64,000 nucleotides of DNA, from positions 26,264-90,263 of the forward strand of contig NC_018228.1 in assembly GCF_000227135.1 (NCBI RefSeq). The letters are read 5' to 3'. Below the pieces are notes generated by a model. That model searched no databases, was not told the origin of the DNA, and worked only from the letters and a program-made list of their open reading frames with translations. The number at the start of each line of letters is the position of its first letter. The first letter of the stretch is position 1. The position numbers were made by a program, and so were the translations under genes. The stretch is from Leishmania donovani (taxonomy: Eukaryota; Euglenozoa; Kinetoplastea; Trypanosomatida; Trypanosomatidae). Positions 18,599-28,162 of the stretch are shown piece by piece.

Positions 18599-20911
18599 TC
18601 AGTTGTGCCGGGCAGCCACTGGCGCGACGTCGACCGCTGCCGTTGCGGCCTCGTGATGGCGCTCCTGACGGACTCGTTCACACCGCTCTCGCTCCAGCTC
18701 ATCGTCCTCCATGTTTTCCTCGCGTTCCTTGACGCGCATGAAGTTGATGAAGTCCTTCTTGCTAATAAAGCCCTCGAACTTCGAGTAGCGGCAGACGAGG
18801 ATGTGGTGGGTGCCGAGGGACTTGAACAGGTACAGCAACTTCTTCACGGAGCACTCCGGCTCTACCTGCAGCAGGCAGCTCTCCAGGATGTTCGTGAGGT
18901 CCACCTCGAGGAAGGTGGCTTCGCGCGAGTGGGACGGCGTTGTCTTGAAGCGAATGTATGTGTTGAGGTTCACGTCACTGTTGCGCGCCGCGGCCACTTG
19001 GAGGGCCCGCACAATCTTCTTTGCAGGCGCGTATCCGAGCAGCGTCATGTCACTGGGCGACTCGACGACGGGGAAGCCGGTGACGTTCATCTTCGTGACG
19101 AGTTCGTTGATGTCGCGCACCTGCAGCCCGTACGCCGTCAGGACGGTGAACTGCTTGTTCCCGTAGACGTTCTGGGCAACGAAGTCGAGATAGAACTCCT
19201 TCTTCGGGTCTAGATAAGGCAGCTTGTTCTCCTCGATGCCGATTTCGTACGTACCCTTCACCCCGACAGCCTCGCCGGCGGCCTTGGCGCAGAGTATGCC
19301 CACAATGACGGGCACCATGTACTCCAGCGAGCCCGTGAGCTCGAACATGATGATTGCCAGGCAGATGGTCATGTGGGTGACGCCGGTCAGCATGGCCGCC
19401 GCGCCGACGATCGCGTACACGCCAGGGATGACGCACAGGTCCTGGTCGTAGCACTCCGTGAAGATGTACGAGCTGGCGTAGGTCTCCTGCAACGCGCGGA
19501 ACATCATACCAAAGGCGCGGCCGTACAGAGCGCCGATCGTGAGCGACGGCACAAGGATGCCGGCGGGCAGGAAGGTGCCGACGGTGTAGGAGAACATGGC
19601 AAATTTTGCCGTGGCGGTGACGAGGAGAGAGAAGAAGGCGCGCATGTCGCTGTCCTCGCACATCTCAATGGTGCCGTTTGGTGTGCAGTCCTGAAAGCAG
19701 TCGCCGAGAAGCTCCAGCATGCTACCGGAGCCGTAGGGCGTCAAGAAGTTCACGACAGCGGTGACGGCAGCCACGACGGCGACCTCGACGATCCGCCACT
19801 GCCGCAAGTGCCTCTTGCGCCACCGGCCGACGTGCAGGTTCACGACGCTGAAGGTGGACCCGATGAACCCGCCAAAGCATCCGATCGCCGCAAACATGGG
19901 GAGCTCGAAGAAGTGCCAGTTGTGCTGGTAGTTGACACTAAACTGCACGATGCGGCCGGTGTGCCAGAGATCCACGCGCGACTGGAGCAGCACCGCCGTC
20001 ACGCCGCAGATGAGGGCCGCCATGAGGGCCTTGAAGTTGTACGACGTGGAGACATCCTCCAAGGCGAAGATGACCCCGCCGACGGGGGCACCGAAAGCAA
20101 CGGCCATGCCACCGCCCGCGCCGGCGGTGATGAGCTCACGCTCCTTGGCCTCCTGCTGATAGCTCGGCAGGGCGCCGGAGATAATGCCGCCGACGCAGGC
20201 GCCGATGTGGACAAAGGGGCCCTCCTTCCCCACGGTCAAGCCAGACCCTGTCGAGAAGCACATGCCCACCACCTTCGTGATCAGCGTCCAGCCCCCAAGA
20301 TACCGCTTGACGTGGTGGCCCGACACGATCGTCTTCACCTCTGCAATGCCGCCGCCAGAGGCGTAGGGGGCGTAGGTCTTGCACAGGTACGCCGCCGTGA
20401 CAGCCGCCATGGTGGAGAAGCTGACGTACATGACGAAGTCCACAAAGGCCACGACATGGTTGTCGCGGCCGAGGAAGAACTCGCCCCACGAGTAGTACTC
20501 GCCGCATTCACGACTGTCGACGCAGCACATGTTGCGGCCCAGCCAGAAGAAGTTCGCGCAAATACCAGAGCGGAAGGCGCTCACCCAGTGCGCACACGCG
20601 TCGCTGAAGACGCCGAGGCAGCCGAGAACGATGCCGCATGCCATGGCGGCGAAGAACGCCTCGCCCTCGGGGCTGTACACGGACCACGTGTCGCCGTACG
20701 ATGAAGAAGCCGCAGCTGTGGCGCTATGGCGGCGCCACATCGCCGCCCGCTCCGCCGCCTCCGTGTGGCTGCTGATGCAGTCGATTGTCGCCCAGTCCGC
20801 CTCTGGAACATTCACGACCAAGTTCGTGATGCCCTCGTCGGCCCCGCTGGCCGCGCCGCCACCGCCGCCTGCTCGCGCCATCTGCTCAGCCATCGGCAGC
20901 GAGGAGTGCAT
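18599..20911 (-). CDS. CLC family chloride channel / Cl-/H+ exchanger
   Basis: A 770-residue multi-pass membrane protein of the CLC family with a soluble N-terminus of about 80 residues, the helical CLC core, and a C-terminal region of two CBS domains (about 595-735), as in eukaryotic CLCs. The anion-selectivity motifs are GSGLTVGKEGPFVH (about 220-234, containing the gating Glu) and GTFLPAGILVPSLTIGALYG later on; GGGMAVAFGAPVGGVIFALE is the conserved central block. The gating Glu is kept. The position usually occupied by the proton Glu of exchangers appears as Asp (ALED against SLEE), so channel versus exchanger is open. A compartment such as the acidocalcisome or contractile vacuole is possible but not shown. 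The ORF has a GTG further upstream; I use the first ATG. Confidence 0.9.
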   Translation of the reverse strand: MHSSLPMAEQMARAGGGGGAASGADEGITNLVVNVPEADWATIDCISSHTEAAERAAMWRRHSATAAASSSYGDTWSVYSPEGEAFFAAMACGIVLGCLGVFSDACAHWVSAFRSGICANFFWLGRNMCCVDSRECGEYYSWGEFFLGRDNHVVAFVDFVMYVSFSTMAAVTAAYLCKTYAPYASGGGIAEVKTIVSGHHVKRYLGGWTLITKVVGMCFSTGSGLTVGKEGPFVHIGACVGGIISGALPSYQQEAKERELITAGAGGGMAVAFGAPVGGVIFALEDVSTSYNFKALMAALICGVTAVLLQSRVDLWHTGRIVQFSVNYQHNWHFFELPMFAAIGCFGGFIGSTFSVVNLHVGRWRKRHLRQWRIVEVAVVAAVTAVVNFLTPYGSGSMLELLGDCFQDCTPNGTIEMCEDSDMRAFFSLLVTATAKFAMFSYTVGTFLPAGILVPSLTIGALYGRAFGMMFRALQETYASSYIFTECYDQDLCVIPGVYAIVGAAAMLTGVTHMTICLAIIMFELTGSLEYMVPVIVGILCAKAAGEAVGVKGTYEIGIEENKLPYLDPKKEFYLDFVAQNVYGNKQFTVLTAYGLQVRDINELVTKMNVTGFPVVESPSDMTLLGYAPAKKIVRALQVAAARNSDVNLNTYIRFKTTPSHSREATFLEVDLTNILESCLLQVEPECSVKKLLYLFKSLGTHHILVCRYSKFEGFISKKDFINFMRVKEREENMEDDELERERCERVRQERHHEAATAAVDVAPVAARHN

Positions 20912-22366
20912 GAGATTTGATGCCGACACAAGAAGGCGTGTGTTACGGCGCTACAGCGAAAAGGAGAGAGGGTGCTTATATGTATACGGCGGCAACCCGT
21001 CTGTGCGTGCACGCGTGTGTGTCCGCGTGTGTGTCCGCGTGCGTGTCCGTGGCAGGAATAGGGCGAGCTACGCGCCGGGACGCAGCACACGCAGCTCACC
21101 ACCCGTGCGAGCGTGCGTGCGTGCGCAGCAGCGGAAGAGAAAGCGGTGCGCAGAGAGGAATACAGAGAGGGAGAGCAACTTAGATGGGCGGGGGACGCAC
21201 GAGGGCTCCGCCAGCAGCGAAGAAGGAAAAAGGCCAGAATGCAGGTGGGTAAGAGACGTCGCACCACCTAAAACTATGTGTGGGTGTGTTTGTAGGTGTA
21301 TGCGACTGTATTATGTGTAAGCGTGCGCGCGTGTGTGCCTGCCTGCCTCTGAGCGCAAGACGAGCGGGAGGCAGGGGAGAGATGCAAGTTTTAGAAGCCA
21401 GGTGAAGGGCGCGCCCACACGCACAGAAGTGGGTTAAGGAGTGAGGTTGGGGGGGGGGGCTGTTGATCAACAGAATATGAAAAGGAAAGACAGAGGGCCG
21501 CCGTCATTGCCGACGTCGCTTCTGTGGTGGCGTCGGCTGGCGGCTGTGGTCGTTGAGGCACACGCACACACACACGCAAAGAGATACGCCGTAGCGCATG
21601 CACGGTTTGTGGTGCACGTGCGGTACCCGCGTTTGACTTTCGTATTTCTATCACGGACGATGTGAGAAGGGCGGTGCCCACACACACACACACTCAGACA
21701 CACAAACCTACGCGTGCGTGTGCGTGCGTGGATCGGTTGGCTGTCTCCCGCATAGCCGGTGGAGAAGAGAGAAGGGGAAGAGAAGTGAGGGGTTGCGCAA
21801 GAGCAGCAGCAGCATCCCAGTAAATCGGGAGCTGGCAGTCAGGCCAACACAGAACGGCGCTGAGGAGGGGGGCGTGGGGGGAAGGGGGACATGAGAAAGA
21901 AAGAGGCGCCCCTATGCACGGATTGATGTCCGTTGGCTAAAGCATCAGAAGGCTTACGAGGAGCGCTGCGGGCAGGGAGGCGCTGAACGGCGGAAGCGCG
22001 GCGCAGCGGCAACACGGGGAGGGCGCTAGTGAACAGAGGCACGGGAGACATGCAGACACACACACACGCACACACAGACAGCCACCACTGCAACAACGGC
22101 TCAAGCGACGGAGGCCAAAGATGTGCGCAGAAGCACAGAGAAAAGGCGGTGGACAGAGGATGAGAAACCATGAGGGAGCAGAGCAGAGCAGAGGTGCGGA
22201 GGGGAGGCGATGCCGCGCAGCCTCCTCCCTCCCTCCCTCCCTCCCTCCCTCCCTCCCTCCCCGCCCACACACACACACACTCACCTCCACCCACCGGCTT
22301 CGAGGCGCAGGCTCGGCGGATGAGAAAGACGTTGAATGCCTTTCCCCCTCTCTCGCATTCGCATCG
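20912..22366. other. spacer between CLC and Cwc21
   Basis: No gene is supported. It holds short (CA)n tracts (21560-21577, 21678-21695, 22056-22079) and a (CCCT)n run (22224-22262) listed separately. Confidence 0.5.
22224..22262. repeat. (CCCT)n microsatellite, potential G-quadruplex on minus strand
   Basis: About nine CCCT units in a row. The minus strand reads (GGGA)n, with many GGG blocks spaced by one base, and this is the transcribed-RNA sense strand here. Confidence 0.85.
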
Positions 22367-22990
22367 CTAAATCCCTGTCTCCTCTGTGTCCCAGATGTTC
22401 GCACCCTCTACTGCGTCGCTGCCCTCGCGGCGCATACGCTTCAGGTGCTCGACGAGCTGCGCCTCCTGGTGACGGCGGCGCTCTTCCTCGGTGCGGTGCT
22501 TTTCCACCTCCTGCACGGAGCGGTCGAAGGCGCTGCCGCTACCTGCACCACCACCTGAGGTGGTCACCGCTGCCGTGGCCTTCACGCCGAACGCGGCGGC
22601 GAACTTAGCGACTGTCTTGGCGTTCTCAGTCTTCTGCTGCGCCTTCAGCCGGCGCTTGGCGGCGACGAGCAAGGAGTCGTAGAGCTCGCCGCACTCGCGG
22701 TCCATTGTGACGGGGTCCACCCCGGCCGCCTCGCGCTCCTCACGGTAGAGCATGACGCGCAGTCGCACCTCACGCAAGGCGCGATGAGACTCAAGCCGTG
22801 CCGCCATCTCGCGGTTCTCGCCCTGTGCGCGGCGCTGCTCGAGGGGGTTGATGGACGCCCCGCCCTCCATCGCCGCCGCGCCCTCCTCGGCAGGCACGCG
22901 GCCCGTCGCCAACACGTTCACGCGGCTGCGCTGAACATAGCCACTCAGCCCGGTACCCTTGACCGCGGCAGCTTCCACACCGTTGTACAT
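22367..22990 (-). CDS. CWC21: Cwc21/SRRM2-like spliceosomal protein (cwf21 domain)
   Basis: A 207-residue protein whose start MYNGV, followed by GTGLSGYVQRSRVNV, is the hallmark N-terminus of Cwc21/SRm300 proteins (usual form MYNGIGL, then GTNGYVQRN). The cwf21 region then follows: a charged helix starting near residue 50 (LEQRRAQGENREMAARLESHRA) ending in a basic LRVMLYREER segment. The remaining part is Lys/Arg/Glu-rich coiled coil. Cwc21 contacts Prp8 and Snu114 in the active spliceosome; in trypanosomatids it would mainly serve SL trans-splicing. The Met is fixed by the conserved MYNG start even though the frame is open further upstream. A (GT)n lies immediately upstream. Confidence 0.85.
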   Translation of the reverse strand: MYNGVEAAAVKGTGLSGYVQRSRVNVLATGRVPAEEGAAAMEGGASINPLEQRRAQGENREMAARLESHRALREVRLRVMLYREEREAAGVDPVTMDRECGELYDSLLVAAKRRLKAQQKTENAKTVAKFAAAFGVKATAAVTTSGGGAGSGSAFDRSVQEVEKHRTEEERRRHQEAQLVEHLKRMRREGSDAVEGANIWDTEETGI

Positions 22991-23681
22991 GGCCCGTGTG
23001 TGTGTGTGTGTGTGTGTGTGTTTGTATCGAGTGCTGTGTCGCCGCGCAATGGTTGAAGACCTTCGCCCGCGCCACACACGGGTCGTGCTGCTTGCACCGA
23101 TGATACGGCTAGCAGGGAGAGAGAAAGAGAGAGTCGAAACGAAAAGAGGATGGTGGGAGAGGCATGAAGGCATGAGGGCTTGAGAGGGTGCATCCATACG
23201 GCAGTCGCGGCACATGTAGACGCCGGTGTAGCAGCCCAAGATGTGGCAGTATCGAGAGTGGCGGCTGCGGAAATCCACGCAATGGCATAGCCGCGATTAC
23301 GACGCGGCGAAACACATACAGGCCCGAGCCAGCTTGCAGACAGACACACGTGCGGCGGCGGTGCACGTTCGTGGGTATGGGGGAAAGGGGAAAGTGGAAG
23401 GGGAAGGCGGTCGGGGATGCCCGTGAAAGTCGCCGTCGCTTGCTTCGCTTGACGCTTCGCCTGCCTTGCTCGTTGCTCCTTCTCCGGTGGCCGCCGGCCC
23501 GACATGGCGCACGCGCATCTCGCGACTGGTCACCATCATCGCATTGAAGGCGTTCCTGGGAAGACAAACGTGCGCGCGCACACACGCAGGGAGAGAGTGG
23601 AGGGGAGGGGGGTATATGGGGCATCTGGGCAGCAGTACCGTCGGCATCACCAGCAAGCTTGCAGCAGCGCTCCGCGTGGGC
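22991..23681. other. spacer between Cwc21 and ArsC-like gene
   Basis: A (GT)n tract at about 22998-23020. No gene is supported. Confidence 0.5.
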
Positions 23682-24488
23682 TCAAGGCCCGCACCTCATC
23701 GCCGCAACCTTCTCATAGGCAGCCACCGTGGCCTCGTCGAGCATCGTCTCGCCGTACTCCCGCTCCAAGTCACGTACGAGCGCAAGGGCCAGGGAGCCGA
23801 GCAGATCACGCGCTTGCACAAACCGCGCCTTCTGCTCGGCCTCCGTCTCCAGCGCGAACCGTTGCGTGAGCTCCGGCACCTCCCATCGCCGCTGCACCCG
23901 GCATGCCTTGCGCAGTTCGTGCGGCCGCACGCGCATGAAGAGAGGCTCGCCCTCGTACAGATGATCCTGCAGCTTGCGCGTCGACCGCTCGTGGTAAATA
24001 GCGGGGTTGCGCGGACTCCACAACGTCCAGCTCTGCCGGCCGTCCGTTGTGTCCTGCGACACTGTCCAGTGCGCCGGCGTCGCCGATGCCAGCAGTGGAT
24101 CGCAGAAATCCGAAGTGGAAGAAGCGCACGACGCCGACAACCCAGAAGCGCCCATGGAGTTCTGCTGAGCAGCTTGTGTGTCGGCGTAGCGCCGCTGATA
24201 CCGGTCGCTTGTCCGCTCCGTGTAGGGGGCATCAACACTGACGTAGACGTCGTAAGTGTCGCGCTGCCGACGCACGCCAGCGAGCGAGGACGAGGACTGC
24301 CGGCTAACATCGATGCCCATTTCCGCCATGGCCGTCACGGCCAACGGATGCACGGTGCCGAGGTGGTGCACGCCCCCGCTGCACACAAACACGCGGCCAC
24401 CAGTAAAGGCCCGCAAGAACGCCTCGGCCATCTGCGTCCGTGCCTGGTTCGTGACGCCAGCAACAACGATACCGCGGCAGGTGCTCAT
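23682..24488 (-). CDS. ArsC / LMW-phosphatase-fold protein lacking catalytic cysteines (pseudoenzyme)
   Basis: A 268-residue protein. Its first 75 residues match the LMW-PTP/arsenate-reductase (ArsC) fold: a P-loop-like GVTNQARTQMAEAFLRAF aligned to the CTGNSCRSQMAE type, then VCSGGV, TVHPLAVTAMAEMGIDVS and a Q-x-S block; AHW near residue 140 aligns to the family EHW. The nucleophilic Cys three residues before the Asn is Gly, and the second ArsC Cys (two after the Asn) is Ala. The Cys relay around position 80 is not seen either. It therefore cannot work by the known chemistry. A C-terminal extension of about 100 residues is not part of the family. The Met at 24486-24488 immediately precedes the fold; an ATG 35 codons upstream is an alternative. 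Confidence 0.75.
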   Translation of the reverse strand: MSTCRGIVVAGVTNQARTQMAEAFLRAFTGGRVFVCSGGVHHLGTVHPLAVTAMAEMGIDVSRQSSSSLAGVRRQRDTYDVYVSVDAPYTERTSDRYQRRYADTQAAQQNSMGASGLSASCASSTSDFCDPLLASATPAHWTVSQDTTDGRQSWTLWSPRNPAIYHERSTRKLQDHLYEGEPLFMRVRPHELRKACRVQRRWEVPELTQRFALETEAEQKARFVQARDLLGSLALALVRDLEREYGETMLDEATVAAYEKVAAMRCGP

Positions 24489-25465
24489 GCGACGGTGCTT
24501 GATGTGGTTGTGTTCCTGGTAGACCTGTGTCCGTGGGACTGCGTGCCGGTGTGCGTAACACAGAGAGAGAGGGAAGCAGCATGCGAGGCCCATCACATCG
24601 AGACGTGAAAGTGTCGGGGGAGATGAGGGTTAAGTGGGAAGGTTGATGAGGTCAGAGATGGGAGCGGCTCCCCACGGCACACCTTCTCGGGCGCGCTCAG
24701 TGGCACGCGGACGAGGGCGAGGAGGGCGAAGGACGTGTGTTCATCCTGCACGGGGAGGCATTGTGAGGGGTGGGGAGAGGGGGGGGGGCAAGCGCACGAG
24801 CGAGCCGAAAGCATGCGCCCAAGAGGAGGGGGTGGCGTGGGCCAGTGAAGGTGCGGTGCTCCCACAAAGCCGCGACGAAGAAACGGTAGCGAGAGAGAAG
24901 CAGGCACAGAGAGACAGCGCACCGTGGAAGCGATGCTGACGACGAGGAGGTCGATGGCGATGATGCATCCACTCCCCGTGTGTGTGTATGTATATATACG
25001 CCCGTCTCTGTGTGTGTGTGTATGTGTGTGTGAAAGAGAGAGTCTGTCCGTTCTTGAGGTGCGCGACGCTGATAAGAGAAAGGAGGAAGCGCTGATGAGG
25101 GAGGAGGTGGCGGTCAAGTGGTGGTGATGACGACCGGAGCAGGTCCGATGCTACACGCACCAAGAGATGGGGGGTTAGAACGTCTTGTTAGGAAGCATCG
25201 TCCTTGATGCTGCTGTTGCCGTCGTCTGCGTCTTACACGATACTCACAGACCCCCCCCCCCAGCACACACACACATACACACACATACGTGCAGTGAGAG
25301 CTCTGGGAGAAGAGAAAGGAACCTCGTAAGCGGAGAAGGATGCTGAAGGGGAGGGTGCGCTGGAGAGCGCAACCGCACACGTACGGTTTTTTGTCATCCC
25401 TGGTCAGTCATGCCCTTCTCCTCGCGCTGCCAGGCGGCTCTATCCGTCCGCCACCCTCCTCTTGC
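24489..25465. other. spacer between ArsC-like and Cue2-like genes
   Basis: It includes GT-rich runs at 24979-25032, a C-run near 25251-25261 and (CA)n just after it. No gene is supported. Confidence 0.5.
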
Positions 25466-28162
25466 TTAGGATCCGGTGTTCGGCAGTCGCACTGTGACGT
25501 CGATGTAGCCGGCCTTGATGGACTTGACCTTTACGACAGCACTCAGAAAAGCGTCTGTGCGGAGGTCTTCCATGACGGTGGGGTAGAGCGACTGATGGCC
25601 GTGCCTGCTGTGCTTGCCCTGCCCCGTCACAATGCGGAGGTGACCAATACGATGGCGCTGGCAGACGCGGACGCGACGGACCAGCACGTCATGCACCTCA
25701 GTGCTATGGAAACCGTGGAGGTCGAGGGTGCTTGTGGCATCTGTGCGCAGCCGCTCTTGCTCCAGGGCGAGCATCGCCAAGCGATTCAGGCGGTTGTACT
25801 CGAGACCGAGCCGACGACCCTCGCTGCTAAGGACTCTCGCCGTCCTGCCGTCCCCGCTTGAAAAGGCCGCGGTGGCCTGGCCCAGGACACGGAGACGCTG
25901 CGTGTTCATCAGGTACGCCCGCTCCCGCACCCGCCGCCAGTCGCCGAACTCGAGTATCTCATTTTCCGCCGCTCGATAGGCGCTGTAGACCTCCGCGCTC
26001 GTTTCTTCACGGGTCTTCTGGACACCGCCGGCACCGCTGCTGTCGTCCCCTGCGACCGCTGTCGTCGCCGTAGCGGGATGCGGCGGCCGCCACTCCACCG
26101 TCGCCGCTGCAGCCATCTTTGCAGGCGCCGCCTCGACAGAGTCCAGTGAGAGCAGCTCCTTCGTTAGCGCGTTCAGCGCCGCTGTCGCGCGACTCCACTG
26201 ACGGTCTGCGGCGCAGTAGGCGCTCCGCACGACGTCCGCGTCGAGGCCGGGGAACATCACGCACAGCTTCTCTACGCGGAGCTGATCGGCTGGCGTCATA
26301 GCCGCCGTGCTCCCGCTCCACATGGCTGACCGAGCCACATTCTCCTGCGCGCAGAAAAGTACATTGTACGCGTCGGCGAAGGCACCGTGGTGCTGCGACA
26401 GCACCGCCTCCACCGCAACCGGGTCGACTCCTGGGAAGAGGGAGATGAGTGTCAGGAGGGCGTTGTGGCGCTCCAGCGCCACTGCCGCAGCAGCGTCGTC
26501 CACCGCCGCCTCGCGCGCCGCTGTCTCCTCGGCCGCCGCCAACGCAAGTGCAGCAGCCACGTCGTTCACCTCGGCCGTTGTCGGGACGGCACCAGCGTGG
26601 GCAATAACGTCACTGGCGCGGATTGGGTCTCCGCCGCTCACGCGCAGCGCCTGCAGCACCACCGCCGGCTCAACATTCGGGAACACCTCAAGCAGCCCGA
26701 GGAAGACCTGCATCTCAGAGGCGCTGCTGAGGTGGTCGCCGTCGCCGTCGCCGTGGTGAGTCGCCACGGCATGGTCAACTGGCCGCAGTGCTTCGGGCAG
26801 CGCCGCCAAGTCCTCCACGGACGGCAGCGCTAGCGACGGTGCCCGGGCATCCGAAGACGTGTCTCGACCCGAGCCTGACGCCGATGCACTTCGCGAAGGG
26901 CCGCCCTGCAAGCGGCTCCTTGGCTTGTCGGTGTGCCGCGGCTCCTTTCGCTCGCCCGTCGCGTCCGCAGTCGACCCCGGCAGAGCGGTGCGAGCGAGCA
27001 ACGCGGCGTGGTACTCCGCCTCCGTTTCGTGGCGGTAACGGCACTCGTCTGCGCTGTAGCGGCAACGGCGGTTAAGGAAGTGCACGCAAACGTCCGCGTC
27101 ACGGTCAGCGTGGACGCAGGCGTCGCCGAACTTGCAGCTGCCGTACTGCGCAATGCACGGGTGACGTGCACGAGCGCGACGAGCAGTCGCCGTTGTTGGA
27201 GGAGAGGTCGTCGTCGATGATGACGGCAGTGGTCGCTGTGGAGGAGGGAGCTGCACAGGGCCAGCGCTACCCTTCACTAGATCGCGGAACGGTGTCGGAT
27301 GCGCCACCAGGAGCGCTGCTGGGCCCGTTTTCGTTGCGCCACATCCTGCAGCGTCACCCTCCTCGCTGCCCTCAGCCTCCACCGCCTCGCCTTGGAACGC
27401 ATACGGCGGCGACGACAGCATCGGCTCTGTGTACGATGGGACGGATCCGCGAATGCGATTAAAATCGGAGGCAAGCAGTGGCGGAGCGGCGAGCCGTCGG
27501 TGCGCCACGTCGCCACCGTCGCACTCACCATCATCGGCGCGTGCGTGGGTGTCGGCCTGGTCGCCTATCGGCTCGGCCATCTGCACCTTCGACCCCATCC
27601 CATCCACGGCGCGCACGCGGTACATCGAATCACCGTTTCGCAGCACGGGCTCCGCGTCACCGTCCTTAGAGGCGCCCCACACATAATCGCGAACATCGAC
27701 GCCTTCGATCGTGTGGCGATGGCGGCAGGAACTTCCGTACACGCAGCTGCCTTGAAAGTGCTGCACGCAAACGTCGCCGGGGAGATCCTTGAGGACGCAA
27801 TACTGGCCGTACTGACACGAGCCGAACTGCACGACGCAGGGGTGGAGGCGCTCCCGCTGCCGGCGCATGGCCTCGACGGCGGGAGAAGAACTAGCGAACA
27901 GAGTCGACGTCGGCGGCGGTTTCGTTCGGTTCAGCGATGGGATGGCCGCTGAGGTCGTGCTGGTCGACGTGCGCGCTCCATCTATCCCGCGCGCTCGCGA
28001 CTGCTGCTGCTGTTGCTGATCACGCTGCCGTTCCAGAATCCGCAGGGCTACCTCTACGTTGTTGCCGGCATCCTTGAGCGCTTGAGTAGCCTTGGCCTTC
28101 CCGAACCCCCTTGCTGTCAGGCGCGCCACGTTGTCCTGTTGACCGCTGCCGCCACGCTTCAT
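25466..28162 (-). CDS. Cue2/N4BP2-like RNA-quality-control protein: UBA, CCCH fingers, CUE repeats, DUF1771, Smr
   Basis: An 898-residue modular protein. Domains in order: UBA-like (about 12-44, TARGFGKAKATQALKDAG); CCCH finger block (107-150; C-x6-C-x5-C then C-x7-C-x5-C-x3-H, ending CVYGSSCRHRH); a second CCCH block (335-379, ending CRYSADECRYRHE); three CUE-like segments each with an F-P-x-x-(D/E) core (484-520 LEVFPNVEP, 568-603 ISLFPGVDP, 628-666 CVMFPGLDA); DUF1771 (about 725-800); and a C-terminal Smr domain with DLHGFH (814-819) and TGQGKHS (846-852). CUE-Smr proteins (yeast Cue2, human N4BP2, worm NONU-1) are endonucleases that bind ubiquitylated stalled ribosomes in no-go decay. The added CCCH fingers suggest mRNA binding. 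The upstream frame has only a TTG, so the start is the first ATG. Confidence 0.85.
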   Translation of the reverse strand: MKRGGSGQQDNVARLTARGFGKAKATQALKDAGNNVEVALRILERQRDQQQQQQSRARGIDGARTSTSTTSAAIPSLNRTKPPPTSTLFASSSPAVEAMRRQRERLHPCVVQFGSCQYGQYCVLKDLPGDVCVQHFQGSCVYGSSCRHRHTIEGVDVRDYVWGASKDGDAEPVLRNGDSMYRVRAVDGMGSKVQMAEPIGDQADTHARADDGECDGGDVAHRRLAAPPLLASDFNRIRGSVPSYTEPMLSSPPYAFQGEAVEAEGSEEGDAAGCGATKTGPAALLVAHPTPFRDLVKGSAGPVQLPPPQRPLPSSSTTTSPPTTATARRARARHPCIAQYGSCKFGDACVHADRDADVCVHFLNRRCRYSADECRYRHETEAEYHAALLARTALPGSTADATGERKEPRHTDKPRSRLQGGPSRSASASGSGRDTSSDARAPSLALPSVEDLAALPEALRPVDHAVATHHGDGDGDHLSSASEMQVFLGLLEVFPNVEPAVVLQALRVSGGDPIRASDVIAHAGAVPTTAEVNDVAAALALAAAEETAAREAAVDDAAAAVALERHNALLTLISLFPGVDPVAVEAVLSQHHGAFADAYNVLFCAQENVARSAMWSGSTAAMTPADQLRVEKLCVMFPGLDADVVRSAYCAADRQWSRATAALNALTKELLSLDSVEAAPAKMAAAATVEWRPPHPATATTAVAGDDSSGAGGVQKTREETSAEVYSAYRAAENEILEFGDWRRVRERAYLMNTQRLRVLGQATAAFSSGDGRTARVLSSEGRRLGLEYNRLNRLAMLALEQERLRTDATSTLDLHGFHSTEVHDVLVRRVRVCQRHRIGHLRIVTGQGKHSRHGHQSLYPTVMEDLRTDAFLSAVVKVKSIKAGYIDVTVRLPNTGS

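Noticed and set aside
19373..20704. Plus-strand open frame of 443 codons
   Set aside because: It is the exact antisense of the CLC gene core; the product is Arg/His/Ala-rich with no domain, a shadow of high G+C coding DNA.
22224..22262. Possible CRISPR or tandem protein repeat
   Set aside because: A simple CCCT microsatellite; there are no spacers and no repeat-spacer pattern anywhere in the window.
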